Counted from the stretch's first letter, positions 26,991 through 36,843 are shown. The stretch: DNA of 64,000 nt from Salinicola socius (GCF_001937195.1 NZ_MSDO01000005.1:124001-188000), one strand, 5' to 3'. Program-made: numbers and translations. Notes: generated by a model from the sequence alone, not told the origin.

Positions 26991-27109
26991 TGTTTGAGTT
27001 TCATCTGTTCGAGTTTCATCTGTCTCAGGTCTATCTGTCTCAGGTCTATCCGTTTGAGCCTCATCTGTTTCAATAGCGTCTGTTTCAATACCGTCTGTTT
27101 CAATGCCAC
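26990..27109. repeat. 8 x 15-bp degenerate tandem array
   Basis: Eight perfectly phased 15-bp units built on CTGTTTSARNNTCAT / CTGTTTCAATNCCGT. Units 3 and 4 are identical, units 1-2 differ by one base, and units 6-8 by one to four. The array is intergenic, between the I78 terminator and the next gene. Read on the minus strand it gives xLKQT/xLRQI pentapeptides that mimic pentapeptide repeats, but no gene is supported there. Confidence 0.92.
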
Positions 27110-27178
27110 GCCATCGCGGCAGCCGGCAGGCCCCATCGGCCTGCAGAGCGCCCGCAAGAGTCGATCAGGAGTTTCCCC

Positions 27179-28234
27179 ATGCTACGCACCGAGGTCATCA
27201 CCGAGGGCACGCTTAACTGCTTCCCGCCCGGGCTGAAGTACGACAATGGTTCGCTGGTCAACGTCGAGGTGTCGGCAGTGGTCTTCGACGGATCGCGTCT
27301 GATCCTGGCCAGCGACAAGCCGATCCCTGGCGAGCAGCGTTCCGCGGCGTTCGCCTTCGATCTGGTCGATGGCCTGCCCGATCCGGAGAGCCTCGAGTAC
27401 CTGACGGCTGAGACCATCCGGCGGGCGGTCAAATACGAGGACTTCGCCCTGACCGTGGACGGTCGCTACATCCTGGCGACCACCGGCTTCGACCGTATCG
27501 ACGACGAGAGTCATGCGCTCAACGCCTACAATCACCTGCTGATCTGGCCGGTGGGCGAGCCGGACCGCGTGCAGGTCGTGGATCCCGACCCCCGCGACGG
27601 CGTGGAGGGGTCACTGGAGCTGCGTCGCAAGCTCGATGACGCCATTGGGTTGCCCTATTACAAGATCGAAGGACTGGCGGCGGTTCCGGCGCGTCCCGAT
27701 CTGGACCGCGAGAGCGACGGCCTGCTGCTGTTCGGGGTACGCGAGCAGGGTCGGAGCTATGATGATTTCGACTATGTGGCGCGAGTGGTGGGCGTTCACT
27801 ATCGCATGACGGCCGACGGTAACCTCGAGTTCGTCGATGAACTCTGCGAGCGCTATCGCTTCGAGCCCTCCGAATATGCCGGTGTCCGTCACATCTGCGG
27901 CCTGTCGAGTCTCGAATACGACCCCCACAACGATCGTCTCTATCTGATGGCCAGTTTCGAGGTCGAGGATGCGCATGGCGAGCAGACCGGTGGCTATCTG
28001 TGGTCGATGCCGCTGGCCGAACTGATCGAGGGCGGCAGTCCGTCGATCGTCGAAGACGTCCACGGCGAGGTGCTGGAGTTCGAGCACAAGGCCGAGGGCC
28101 TGGCCGTGCTCGATAACGCGCGGTTGTTCGTGGCTTACGACAATGACCGTGACATGACCTTGGGTCGGATCGACGAGCGCGACGAACGGGAAGCCTGCGA
28201 AGCGCCCTACACCGTGCTGCGGATCCTCGGCTGA
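27179..28234 (+). CDS. unrecognised soluble protein, possibly beta-propeller-like
   Basis: A 351-residue protein with no signal peptide and no membrane helix. The ATG at 27179 lies about 10 nt after CAGGAG. It is rich in acidic residues and alternating beta-type stretches such as VSAVVFDGSRLILASD, LTVDGRYILATTGFD, ICGLSSLEYDPHNDRLYLMA and KAEGLAVLDNARLFVAYDN. These recur at fairly regular spacing and read like blades of a propeller or an esterase-like-phytase fold. The low pI fits a halophile cytosolic protein. I do not recognise the family and do not assign a function. Confidence 0.75.
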   Translation: MLRTEVITEGTLNCFPPGLKYDNGSLVNVEVSAVVFDGSRLILASDKPIPGEQRSAAFAFDLVDGLPDPESLEYLTAETIRRAVKYEDFALTVDGRYILATTGFDRIDDESHALNAYNHLLIWPVGEPDRVQVVDPDPRDGVEGSLELRRKLDDAIGLPYYKIEGLAAVPARPDLDRESDGLLLFGVREQGRSYDDFDYVARVVGVHYRMTADGNLEFVDELCERYRFEPSEYAGVRHICGLSSLEYDPHNDRLYLMASFEVEDAHGEQTGGYLWSMPLAELIEGGSPSIVEDVHGEVLEFEHKAEGLAVLDNARLFVAYDNDRDMTLGRIDERDEREACEAPYTVLRILG

Positions 28235-28267
28235 CGCCGTCGCGTCCACGCCGTTCAGAGAGAGAAA

Positions 28268-28825
28268 ATGATGCTGAAGGATTCCCCGCGACGTTATGGG
28301 TCGGTCACGCGAGCGCTGCACTGGCTGATCGCCTTGCTGGTCATCGCACAGCTGGCCAGCGTGTTTCTCGGTTTTATCTGGAAGAACAACGTCTTCAGCC
28401 AGTTGATTCTGCCCTGGCACACGACGATCGGGGTCAGTGTCCTGACCGTGATGGCGATACGCACGCTGTGGGCACTGTCGCAGCTGTCGCGGCGGCCCGC
28501 CCATGAAGGGAAGCTGCAGCGCCTGGCCATTGCCGGGCACGTCGCCATGTATGCCCTGCTGATATTGATGCCGCTGTCAGGTGCGCTGATGACCTGGGGA
28601 ATGGGTTACGGCGTCCACGTATTCGGCACCGCCTGGTTCGAGGGCGCGGATGCGCCCTGGGCCGCTGGCTTCGGCAAGCTTCACGGCACCTTTGCCTGGC
28701 TACTGACGTTCATGATCGTCGGTCACGTCTGCATGGCGATGTTCCACCACTTCCGACTGAGGGATGGCACGTTGCACCGGATGCTCGGTCGCAGAGGCGA
28801 CGACCGAGACACCCGGTCGGGCTGA
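28268..28825 (+). CDS. cytochrome b561 (CybB family)
   Basis: A 185-residue, four-helix, di-haem b cytochrome of the inner membrane that oxidises quinol or superoxide in E. coli CybB. Axial His candidates lie in ALHWLIALLV near residue 17, ILPWHTTIGV near 56, AIAGHVAMYAL near 93 and IVGHVCMAMFHHF near 158. The start is ATGATG at 28268/28271. The 3' end is followed by a 3 x 19-bp tandem repeat shared with the convergent gene's tail. Confidence 0.88.
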   Translation: MMLKDSPRRYGSVTRALHWLIALLVIAQLASVFLGFIWKNNVFSQLILPWHTTIGVSVLTVMAIRTLWALSQLSRRPAHEGKLQRLAIAGHVAMYALLILMPLSGALMTWGMGYGVHVFGTAWFEGADAPWAAGFGKLHGTFAWLLTFMIVGHVCMAMFHHFRLRDGTLHRMLGRRGDDRDTRSG

Positions 28826-28826
28826 T

Positions 28827-28883
28827 CTGTCTCGAGCGGACCGTTCTGTATCGGTCACACCGTTCTGTCTCGATCAGACCGAT
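28827..28883. repeat. 3 x 19-bp tandem repeat between convergent genes
   Basis: CTGTCTCGAGCGGACCGTT (28827-28845) and two diverged units at 28846-28864 and 28865-28883, in perfect 19-bp register. It begins one base after the cytochrome gene and overlaps the last three codons of the minus-strand voltage-sensor-like gene. Confidence 0.85.
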
Positions 28884-29941
28884 GCATCGCGGCCGGGGCG
28901 ATGATCATTGACGGTCTGCGGTGCGCTGAATTCGCTCTTCCAGCGCTTGACCGCGACCTGCTCCTTGAGCAGTTCCAGCATGTCGATCAGCACCTGCTGG
29001 GTGACTCGATCCGCCTTGTCGTCGACGTGCAGCCAGGCGTCGATGCCGCTGCCCACGAGGTCGGTCAACATCGAATGGAAATGCGGTGAGCGCAGGCCGT
29101 CGATCGCCTCGTGGACGACACGACTGGCGATATCGCTGAGACTGCGCTCGATACTCTCGGCTACGGCATCGCCCATGGGCAGCCGGCGCAGACGGCGTAG
29201 CTCGTCGTTCTCCTCCACCGTTCTGGCGACCAGGGCGGCGACGTAACGATGAACCTGCTGATGATTTTCGGCATAGCCCTTGTTGATCGTGCGCTCCAGG
29301 CGGGCTGCGATCTCCTCGACCAGCGCCGCCTTGCGCGGCTGGATCACCTCGGTCGAAATACGCTGGGCCAGATGCTCGCTGTCGCGGATTTCGTTTTGCA
29401 TGTCGCCAAGCAGATTGAGCGCGACGCGATCGGAAATCTCTTCCATCAGCACGCCGTAGTAAGTGCGATAGAAGCGGTAGAGACGCCAGCCGGTGACATC
29501 GATCACGCCCAGGCGCTGTAGACGTATCAGCAGCGAGACGACGCGCAGGATACGTAGCAGGCGGAACCCGGCCAGCGGAATGCAGCCGAGCACGTCATAC
29601 CAGTGCACGAACGGATAGAAAAACCAGCGGGCGTAGCGTCGTTGGGCGATGGCGATTATCCATCCCAGCAGCACGTCGAGAATGAAGATGGCGACGAAAC
29701 AGAGATCGATCTCGAAGAAATTGGCCCGGATGTTCTCGGCGTAGGCATCGTGAAGACCCGGCGCTACGGCATCGAAAGCAGCGTTGAGCGGCGGGATCAG
29801 ATACAGGCTGTCGAACAGCAGCAGCATCAGGTTGATCGCCACCAATACGACGACGGCGAGATCCCAGATCAGCAGCAGCCGCTCGCCGAACGGGCTGAGC
29901 CGTCTTGTGGCACGAGGTTGACGAGGGTCGGTTTCAGACAT
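28874..29941 (-). CDS. voltage-sensor-like membrane protein with long cytosolic coiled-coil domain
   Basis: A 355-residue protein from the ATG at 29941 (AAGGACG box); the longer open frame adds 21 unlikely residues. About residues 28-150 form four membrane segments in the arrangement of an ion-channel S1-S4 module, ending in an S4-like RLLRILRVVSLLIRLQRL stretch with Arg at three- to four-residue spacing. No S5-pore-S6 or selectivity filter follows. Instead about 190 residues of charged, helical cytosolic sequence (RISTEVIQPRKAALVEEIAARLERTI etc.) reach the C-terminus. Possible roles are a voltage-sensing or scaffold protein; function unknown. Confidence 0.72.
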   Translation of the reverse strand: MSETDPRQPRATRRLSPFGERLLLIWDLAVVVLVAINLMLLLFDSLYLIPPLNAAFDAVAPGLHDAYAENIRANFFEIDLCFVAIFILDVLLGWIIAIAQRRYARWFFYPFVHWYDVLGCIPLAGFRLLRILRVVSLLIRLQRLGVIDVTGWRLYRFYRTYYGVLMEEISDRVALNLLGDMQNEIRDSEHLAQRISTEVIQPRKAALVEEIAARLERTINKGYAENHQQVHRYVAALVARTVEENDELRRLRRLPMGDAVAESIERSLSDIASRVVHEAIDGLRSPHFHSMLTDLVGSGIDAWLHVDDKADRVTQQVLIDMLELLKEQVAVKRWKSEFSAPQTVNDHRPGRDASV

Positions 29942-30000
29942 CGAACGTCCTTGTCCGTATAAGCGGCTTGATTGGCGAGTACCTTGCGAGGGGGACGGTT

Positions 30001-30519
30001 TCAATGACCGGCCGGATAGGCCTTGAGATGAGCGGCCACGGCGCTGCGCTCCTCCTCGGCTTCCTGCTTGCGCAACTTCTTGCGCAACGCCGCCTTTTCG
30101 AAGCGCAGCTTCTGCAGCGGGGTCTTCAGATCCAGCGCCGGTACGGGAACCGGATTGCCTTCACTGTCGACGGCGACCATGGTCAGGTAGCAACTGTTGG
30201 TGTGGCGTATTACCCGCTCCTGGATCGATTCGGCCAGCACCTTGATGCCGACCTCCATCGACGAGCGACCGACGTGATTGATCATCGCCAGGAAAGTGAC
30301 CAGCTCGCCGACATGGATCGGCTGCTTGAACAGCACCTGATCGACGGACAGCGTTACCACGTAGCTCCCGGCGTAGCGGCTGGCACAGGCGTAGGCGACT
30401 TCGTCGAGCTTCTTGAGAATGGCCCCGCCATGCACCTTGCCGCTGAAGTTGGCCATGTCGGGGGTCATGAGTACGGTCATCGACAGCTCGTGCTGTCGAG
30501 GCAGGTCATCTGGCGTCAC
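30001..30519 (-). CDS. acyl-CoA thioesterase, YciA/hotdog family
   Basis: A 172-residue hotdog-fold thioesterase. The GTG at 30519 has a GAGGA box 5 nt upstream and matches the family N-terminus; the upstream ATG would add sequence of random appearance. Hotdog hallmarks are MTPDMANFSGKVHGGAILKKLDE (about residues 18-40, with the catalytic-loop Asn and HGG) and DQVLFKQPIHVGELV near 65. The C-terminal 40 residues are a Lys/Glu/Arg-rich helix. These cytosolic enzymes hydrolyse acyl-CoAs to free acids. Confidence 0.88.
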   Translation of the reverse strand: MTPDDLPRQHELSMTVLMTPDMANFSGKVHGGAILKKLDEVAYACASRYAGSYVVTLSVDQVLFKQPIHVGELVTFLAMINHVGRSSMEVGIKVLAESIQERVIRHTNSCYLTMVAVDSEGNPVPVPALDLKTPLQKLRFEKAALRKKLRKQEAEEERSAVAAHLKAYPAGH

Positions 30520-30656
30520 GGTGTCCTCGGAATGGATGCAAGACGTTATTGTGCGCCAGATGTAACACGTTTCACCACGACTGCCCATCGATCGGCTCAT
30601 CGATCAGCCCCCGGGCGGCGTCCGCCAGGCCACGGGAGGACGTTATCGTACCGAAG

Positions 30657-30822
30657 CTAGTGTGGCGTCTCGCAAGTAACGCGAAGAAATATCGGGTGCA
30701 TGGCGTTGCCAGGCAAGGCGCGAGGAGGCGTCATAGTGGGGTCTATGGCAACGACGAGCAACGCCGCATGGCGGCGCCAGGGACCGATATTATTGGATGG
30801 TATTTGTGAGACACCACACTAG
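30657..30822. mobile_element. MITE-like element, family B (CTAG-bounded)
   Basis: A 158-bp non-coding element (30661-30818) flanked by CTAG on both sides. Terminal inverted repeats just inside are TGTGGCGTCTCGCAAG and the complement of TGTGGTGTCTCACAAA (13 of 16 match). The interior holds further inverted segments (ATATCGG / CCGATAT; GGCGTTGCC / GGCAACG), so the whole can fold into a long hairpin. The right CTAG supplies the atoE stop codon. It differs in sequence from family A but has the same target and size class. Confidence 0.75.
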
Positions 30823-32132
30823 AACAGGGTCAGCCCCAGCCCGATCACCACGCCCGTCACCACCAGCTGGATCAGACAGAAGCCCATGATGTCCTTGGCG
30901 TTGAGGCCGGCGATGGCGAGCACCGGCAGCGCCCAGAACGGTTGCAGCAGATTGGTCCAGGCATCGCCCCAGGCAACGCCCATGGCGACGCGCGCGACAT
31001 CGGCACCGAGCGCTTCGGCGGCCGGCAGCATGACCGGGGCCTGCACCGCCCACTGGCCGCCGCCGGAAGGGATGAACAGATTGACCACGCCGGCACTGAT
31101 GAATGACCAGAACGGCAGGGTATCGGCGTTGGCGATGGCGACGAACACCTCGGAGAGCGACTGCGCCAGACCGGACTGCATCATGATGCCCATGATCCCG
31201 GCGTAGAACGGGAACTGGATGACGATGCCGGCCCCGCCCCGGATCGCCTCGTTGAGGCTCGCGAGCAGACTGCGCGGCGTGCGGTGGAGGACGATGGCGA
31301 GCGACAGGAACAGGAAATTGACGCTGTTGAGGTTGAGCCCACCGCCGGCGAACACGAAGTAGTGCACCAGATAGAGCAGCCCCGGGATACCCACCAGCAT
31401 CGACAGCAGCGTACTGTTCTCGAGCCGGTCCGCCGGACGCGTGACGGCGTTCGGATCCAGGCTCGCGGGCTCGGCGAGCTGCTCGCGACTGACGAAGACG
31501 CTCTCGTCTTCCGGCGGCAGCATCCAGCGGTTGACCAGCGGCATGATGATGAACAGCGCAACGAGGATGATCAGGTTGTAGCCGGCGAAGATCGTCTGAG
31601 AGGTGGGAATGATTCCGATCTGATCCTCGCTGAAATGGCCCGGCGTGGCGATGGTCAACGGAATCGAACCGGCCAGACCGCCGTGCCAGACTACGAAGCC
31701 GGAATAGGCACTGGCGATCAGCAGGCGATAGTCCACCCGCACCTGGCGGGCCAGCGCCTTGGCGAACAGTGCTCCGACGACCAGACCGAAGCCCCAGTTG
31801 ATCCAGCTGGCGGCGAGCGAAACCAGCGTCACCAGAATGATCGCGCGAGCAGGCGTTCTGGCGGTGGCGGCGAGCCTGTCCAGCATCCGCTTGATCGGCG
31901 GCGAGCTGGCGAGCATGAAGCCGGTGACCAGTACCAGCAGCATCTGCATCGAGAACGACAGCAGACCCCAGAAGCCGTCGCCCCAGTACTGCATCACCGC
32001 CAGCGGGGAGCGCTGTTCGAACAGCATCGCGGCCAACGCGGCGATGAGTGTCAGCAACAGCACGAAGATATAGGGGTCGGGCAGATAGCGCTCGACCAGC
32101 TTGACCGCCGGACGGGAGACGCGCTGCAGCAT
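30819..32132 (-). CDS. short-chain fatty acid transporter AtoE family
   Basis: A 437-residue inner-membrane carrier with about 12 hydrophobic segments, of the AtoE family that takes up short-chain fatty acids such as acetoacetate and butyrate. Recognisable blocks are ERYLPDPYIFVLLLTLIAAL at the N-terminus, WINWGFGLVVGALFAK near 110, FSGFVVWHGGLAGSIPL-like sequence near 148 (here YSGFVVWHGGLAGS), and IPSGGGQWAVQAPVM near 358. The atoDAB CoA-transferase genes are not nearby. Its TAG stop is the right CTAG of the family B element. Confidence 0.88.
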   Translation of the reverse strand: MLQRVSRPAVKLVERYLPDPYIFVLLLTLIAALAAMLFEQRSPLAVMQYWGDGFWGLLSFSMQMLLVLVTGFMLASSPPIKRMLDRLAATARTPARAIILVTLVSLAASWINWGFGLVVGALFAKALARQVRVDYRLLIASAYSGFVVWHGGLAGSIPLTIATPGHFSEDQIGIIPTSQTIFAGYNLIILVALFIIMPLVNRWMLPPEDESVFVSREQLAEPASLDPNAVTRPADRLENSTLLSMLVGIPGLLYLVHYFVFAGGGLNLNSVNFLFLSLAIVLHRTPRSLLASLNEAIRGGAGIVIQFPFYAGIMGIMMQSGLAQSLSEVFVAIANADTLPFWSFISAGVVNLFIPSGGGQWAVQAPVMLPAAEALGADVARVAMGVAWGDAWTNLLQPFWALPVLAIAGLNAKDIMGFCLIQLVVTGVVIGLGLTLF

Positions 32133-32236
32133 GGTGGAGACTCGTGTCAGGGAGAGATTAGCGGCAGGCTACCCCATCCATCGCGACCCCATCAGTCAAC
32201 CTTGGTCGAGTATCGCCATCCGATTGACGCGCCGAA

Positions 32237-33601
32237 TCAACGAGCCGCGGCCGAAGACCACTTGCTGCGGCGATACCGGAGGTAGTACGCGCCCAACGAG
32301 GCCGAGCGCACCAGCGTGAAAAACAGGAACGAGAACCACAAGCCATGGTTATCGTAGCTCTGGGTCAGCCACCACATCGGCAGATAGCAGGCGATTGCCA
32401 GCCAGATGGTGTCGCGCATGGCGCGGCTTTCGGTCGCGCCGATGAAGACGCCGTCGAGCAGGTAGCTCCAGACCGCCAATGCCGGCATCGCGATCATCCA
32501 CGGCAGATAGTCGGCGGCGGTGGCGCGGACTTCCGGCAGATCGGTGAGCAGCGAGATCAGACCGTCGCCGGCGACCGCGAACAGCAGCATCGAAACGCCG
32601 GCCACCAGCAGCGACAGCTTGCCGGCGGCACGCACGGCGTCGCCGAAGTCGTCCCAGTCGCGTCGGCCGACGGAACGTCCGGTGAGGGCCTCGGCGGCGT
32701 TGGCGAAGCCGTCCAGGGCAAAGGAGGTGAGCATGATGAACTGCAGCAACACCGCATTGGCGGCGAGCACGGTATCGCCAAAGTTGGCACCCTGGGCGAT
32801 GAAGAACGCCTGGGCGAACAGCAGCCCCAACGTCCGCACGAACAGGTGCTGATTGACACGGATCAGCGCCGAATAGCGCTCCCACACCCACAGCGCCTCG
32901 CGTGACAGCGACCCGCCCAGCTCGCGGCAGTGGACGGCGACCCGCCACAGGCCGAAGGCCAGCGCGCTGTAGTCGGCAATCAGCGATGCCCAGGCCACGC
33001 CATCGCTGGACAGGCCGAAGCCAACCACGAACAGCAGGTCGAGCACGATATTGACGCCGTTGGTGAGCAGCAAAATCGCCAGTGTGATCCGAGTCTTCTG
33101 CTGCCCGATGAACCAGCCCAGAATGGCGTAGTTGGCGAGGACGGCCGGCGCCGAGAAGATCCGGATATGCGCGTAGCTGGCGGCGAGCGACATCGCCGCT
33201 TCGCTGCCATCGAGCAGCCACAGGCCGATATCGATCAGCGGTTTTGACAACACGATCAGCGCCAGTCCGATCACTGCCGCCATGACCAGCGACTGGGCCA
33301 GCAGCAGTCTCACGCCGCTGTCGTCCTCACGTCCAACGGCCTGGGAGGTCAGCCCGGTGGTACCCATGCGCAGGAAGCCGAAGCCCCAGTAGAGAAAGCT
33401 GAACAGCGTCGCGCCCAGCGTCACCGCGGCCAGGTAGCGCGAATCCGGCAGGTGGCCGACGACGGCCGTATCCACCAGGCCGAGCAGTGGCACGGTGATA
33501 TTGGAGAGAATGATCGGCCAGGCCAGCTTCCAGATATGCCCGGTGGTGTAGCGCCTGGTGTGGTTTCCGGGTTCAGGCGAAAACGTGTCGGTGCGGCCCA
33601 C
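32237..33601 (-). CDS. MATE-family efflux transporter (DinF-like)
   Basis: A 454-residue Na+/H+-coupled multidrug antiporter with about 12 helices in two homologous halves. The first half starts IWKLAWPIILSNITVPLLGLVDTAVVGHL (about 23-50, split here) with the conserved Pro and Asp of the first helix. The second begins around residue 235 (HLFVRTLGLLFAQAFF). Its closest remembered type is DinF/NorM. The ATG at 33601 lies within a long Arg-rich open frame; no strong box was seen, so the start could be a few codons off. Confidence 0.88.
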   Translation of the reverse strand: MGRTDTFSPEPGNHTRRYTTGHIWKLAWPIILSNITVPLLGLVDTAVVGHLPDSRYLAAVTLGATLFSFLYWGFGFLRMGTTGLTSQAVGREDDSGVRLLLAQSLVMAAVIGLALIVLSKPLIDIGLWLLDGSEAAMSLAASYAHIRIFSAPAVLANYAILGWFIGQQKTRITLAILLLTNGVNIVLDLLFVVGFGLSSDGVAWASLIADYSALAFGLWRVAVHCRELGGSLSREALWVWERYSALIRVNQHLFVRTLGLLFAQAFFIAQGANFGDTVLAANAVLLQFIMLTSFALDGFANAAEALTGRSVGRRDWDDFGDAVRAAGKLSLLVAGVSMLLFAVAGDGLISLLTDLPEVRATAADYLPWMIAMPALAVWSYLLDGVFIGATESRAMRDTIWLAIACYLPMWWLTQSYDNHGLWFSFLFFTLVRSASLGAYYLRYRRSKWSSAAAR

Positions 33602-33779
33602 GGCGCTATTTGCCTCTCATCATTCTGTTTGGCGCATTCATCTGTTCAGGCGCTAGACCGTCAGATATCAGATAGATGAATGGGCGGTTATCGCCACTGC
33701 GCGAGGAAGCTGTACGGCATAAGGACGAGCGCCGCCGGAGAAGGTGGGGATCCAATGTCTTGACATCCCAGGTGAAATA

Positions 33780-34539
<760 letters not shown>

Positions 34540-34561
34540 TCAAAGCACTCCGTGCTCGAAT

Positions 34562-36466
34562 TCAGTCCAGTGTACCGAAAGGATTGTCGACCTTCAGTGA
34601 CACCGGGTTGGCGTAACCGGGGATGCGGATCGAATCGCGGCCGACTTCCAGCTCCGGCCCTTCCAGAACGCCCTCGCCGAAGCGATAGATGACCTCGAAC
34701 CGGCCGGCATCGGCGGCAGCTTCATAGCGTGCCGCCGCGGCGAGCGTCTGTTCGCGACGATGGCGCCAGTCGTCGAGCGCACGCTGGCCGTGGCGCTTGG
34801 CCAGCAGACGCTCGGTCACCTGCGGCGACAGCAGCAGTCCGGTGGCGTTGTTGCCGCCAAAGCCCTTGGCATTGATGAAGCTGCAGTCGGTCTCGAGCGC
34901 AAGCGGTTGCTGGAAGAAGCGCAGCCGCTCGGCATGTACATCGTCGGCGACCGCATCGAGTGTCGGAATGCCCGGCACCCAGCCGTGAGCAAAGGTGCCC
35001 AGGGCGCTGGCGATCTGATCGCCGGCGGCGCTGCCTTGGGAGTGGCCGATGAACGCCTTGATCGCGGCGACCGGCCAGTTCTCGATGCCGTTGGCCCGAG
35101 CGACCTGATCGAAGATATGCGACTCGGTCGTGCGGTTCTTCGGCGTGCTGGTGCCATGGGCATGAAGATAGCTGCGATGACGTACGCTCTGCTCGCCGAG
35201 AATCGAGGTGGCCAGCGCGACGGACTTGCCCAGCGTCAGGTAGTTGCCGATGCCGGGGGCGGAGATCGAGCGCTTCCAGCCATCGGCGTTGACGTTGACC
35301 TCCGGCACGGCGCCGAGAATCTGCGCGCCGGTCTCGAGCACCAGCGAGTCATCCATCAGCAGGATGAACTGCGAGGCTTCGGCGATGGTGAAACCGCAGT
35401 TGCGCGCGAACGGGCGGCAGGCGCGCTGATAGTCCTCATCGGTCAGCAGCTCGAGGGCATCCAGCGCCATCAGGCTCTGATCGTCGGCCAGTGCGCTCAT
35501 GGCGCGGAAGCCTTCGATGATCTCCGGCGTCACCGGCGCGTCGCTGGTACCGACCATGACCACGCGCCGGCGACCCTGGCGGATGTCGTCGATGCCCAGA
35601 CGCAGGTTGTAGAGGAAGGTGGCACAGGCGCCCTGGATCGCCCCCGTTCCTCCGACGCTTCCCAGCACATAGGCGTTGAGGAAGTCCGCCGGCATCTGGC
35701 CATAGCCCAGCGGCATCTGCTTGGAGGTCGTGCGCTGGCCGGTGACGAAGCTCTTGAGCATGCCGCCCCAGCCTGCGTCGTCGAGCTGGCCGATGGAGTT
35801 GCCGGCATAGACGGCGATAGCGTCGGGATCCACTCGATCGCGCAGTGACTCCCAGTCGAGTCCGCTCTGACCGAGACAGTCGCTGACCCCGAAGATCGCC
35901 ATCGACAGGCCGCGGGGGTGATGAACGCTCCGATAGAAGGTATCGGGCGCGAAACCTTGCGGCAGTCGACCGGCAGCACGCACCAGGGCCTGGCGCCGTT
36001 CGGGCAGCAGCGCATCGAGCGTGCCGGCGGGAACGTTGACCTCGACCGTCTGCTTGTCGAGCTCGCGAACTTCCCAGCCCCCGGGCAGGGGCTGTGGCAG
36101 CTGGCGTCGAGAGGTGGTGAAGCGCAGCGGTTCGCCGAGCGTCATCCGAACTTCGCGGTTGCCGGGAATACCGGCTTCCTGGAAGGCGTCGTCCTCGATG
36201 CGCCGGATCAGCGTGTGCTTGAGAATATGCTCGCGGTAGCGGCTGGCGACCGCCTGCTCGCTCAGTGTTTCGCCATCGGCGCTTTGCCACTGGCCGCTCT
36301 CGTCCGAGGTGACCAGTTGCATCATGGCTGCCAGTGCGACGAGTGTCTGAGTCTGTTCGGCCGATGGCAGAGCGTCGAAAATCGTACGGCGGTAGGCTTG
36401 GTGCCCGGAGGTTCTACCCGCGGCGTTGACGCCGCCCATGCCGACGATGACCGGTAAATGTGACAA
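34562..36466 (-). CDS. fabY: beta-ketoacyl-ACP synthase FabY (fatty-acid initiation)
   Basis: FabY condenses acetyl-CoA with malonyl-ACP to start fatty acid synthesis in Pseudomonas and relatives, where FabH is absent or secondary. A TTG at 36466 behind GAGGGA gives 634 residues, the size of P. aeruginosa FabY, and the matching N-terminus SHLPVIVGMGG. The thiolase-fold active site is visible: Cys in QGACATFLYN (near residue 280), His in HAHGTSTPKNRTT near 437, and His in GHSQGSAAGD near 475. The upstream open frame of another 120 residues is not conserved-looking. coaD and yfhL follow. Confidence 0.9.
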   Translation of the reverse strand: MSHLPVIVGMGGVNAAGRTSGHQAYRRTIFDALPSAEQTQTLVALAAMMQLVTSDESGQWQSADGETLSEQAVASRYREHILKHTLIRRIEDDAFQEAGIPGNREVRMTLGEPLRFTTSRRQLPQPLPGGWEVRELDKQTVEVNVPAGTLDALLPERRQALVRAAGRLPQGFAPDTFYRSVHHPRGLSMAIFGVSDCLGQSGLDWESLRDRVDPDAIAVYAGNSIGQLDDAGWGGMLKSFVTGQRTTSKQMPLGYGQMPADFLNAYVLGSVGGTGAIQGACATFLYNLRLGIDDIRQGRRRVVMVGTSDAPVTPEIIEGFRAMSALADDQSLMALDALELLTDEDYQRACRPFARNCGFTIAEASQFILLMDDSLVLETGAQILGAVPEVNVNADGWKRSISAPGIGNYLTLGKSVALATSILGEQSVRHRSYLHAHGTSTPKNRTTESHIFDQVARANGIENWPVAAIKAFIGHSQGSAAGDQIASALGTFAHGWVPGIPTLDAVADDVHAERLRFFQQPLALETDCSFINAKGFGGNNATGLLLSPQVTERLLAKRHGQRALDDWRHRREQTLAAAARYEAAADAGRFEVIYRFGEGVLEGPELEVGRDSIRIPGYANPVSLKVDNPFGTLD

Positions 36467-36843
36467 GCCACGTCCCTCGTGAATATTGGGGGCAATCGGT
36501 AAACGATTGGCATGGGGATGACGAAACGGCGATGAAAGGGCATTCCCGGCCGAGGCTGGCGCTATCGGCGGCGGAGCCATTGGAAAACAGCCCTGAACCA
36601 GTGAAAAACCGTCATCGTGCAAGCCATCGAAGGCCGTATTGCCAGGATTGGCTGAATGTGGGCAGGGATGATACACCTGCGCGCGTGCGCCGTCATGCCG
36701 CGCCAATGGATAGGTTGGTGCCCGATTCCTTTGCGCTCCTTCTGCGTCTACCGCTGCAATGGCTGCGACGAGGCCGGCCGGGTCGCTGCGGGAATATCGT
36801 GGCAGTGGCCGCGAGAACGACGGCACCGTCGCTGTTAGAATGG

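Noticed and set aside
26990-27109. Possible CRISPR array
   Set aside because: Units are contiguous 15-mers with no spacers and no cas genes nearby.
26912-27157. Minus-strand ORF with pentapeptide-repeat-like xLKQT units
   Set aside because: The periodicity is a by-product of the 15-bp DNA array. The frame begins in random sequence, lacks a ribosome-binding site and does not keep the A(D/N)Lxx consensus.
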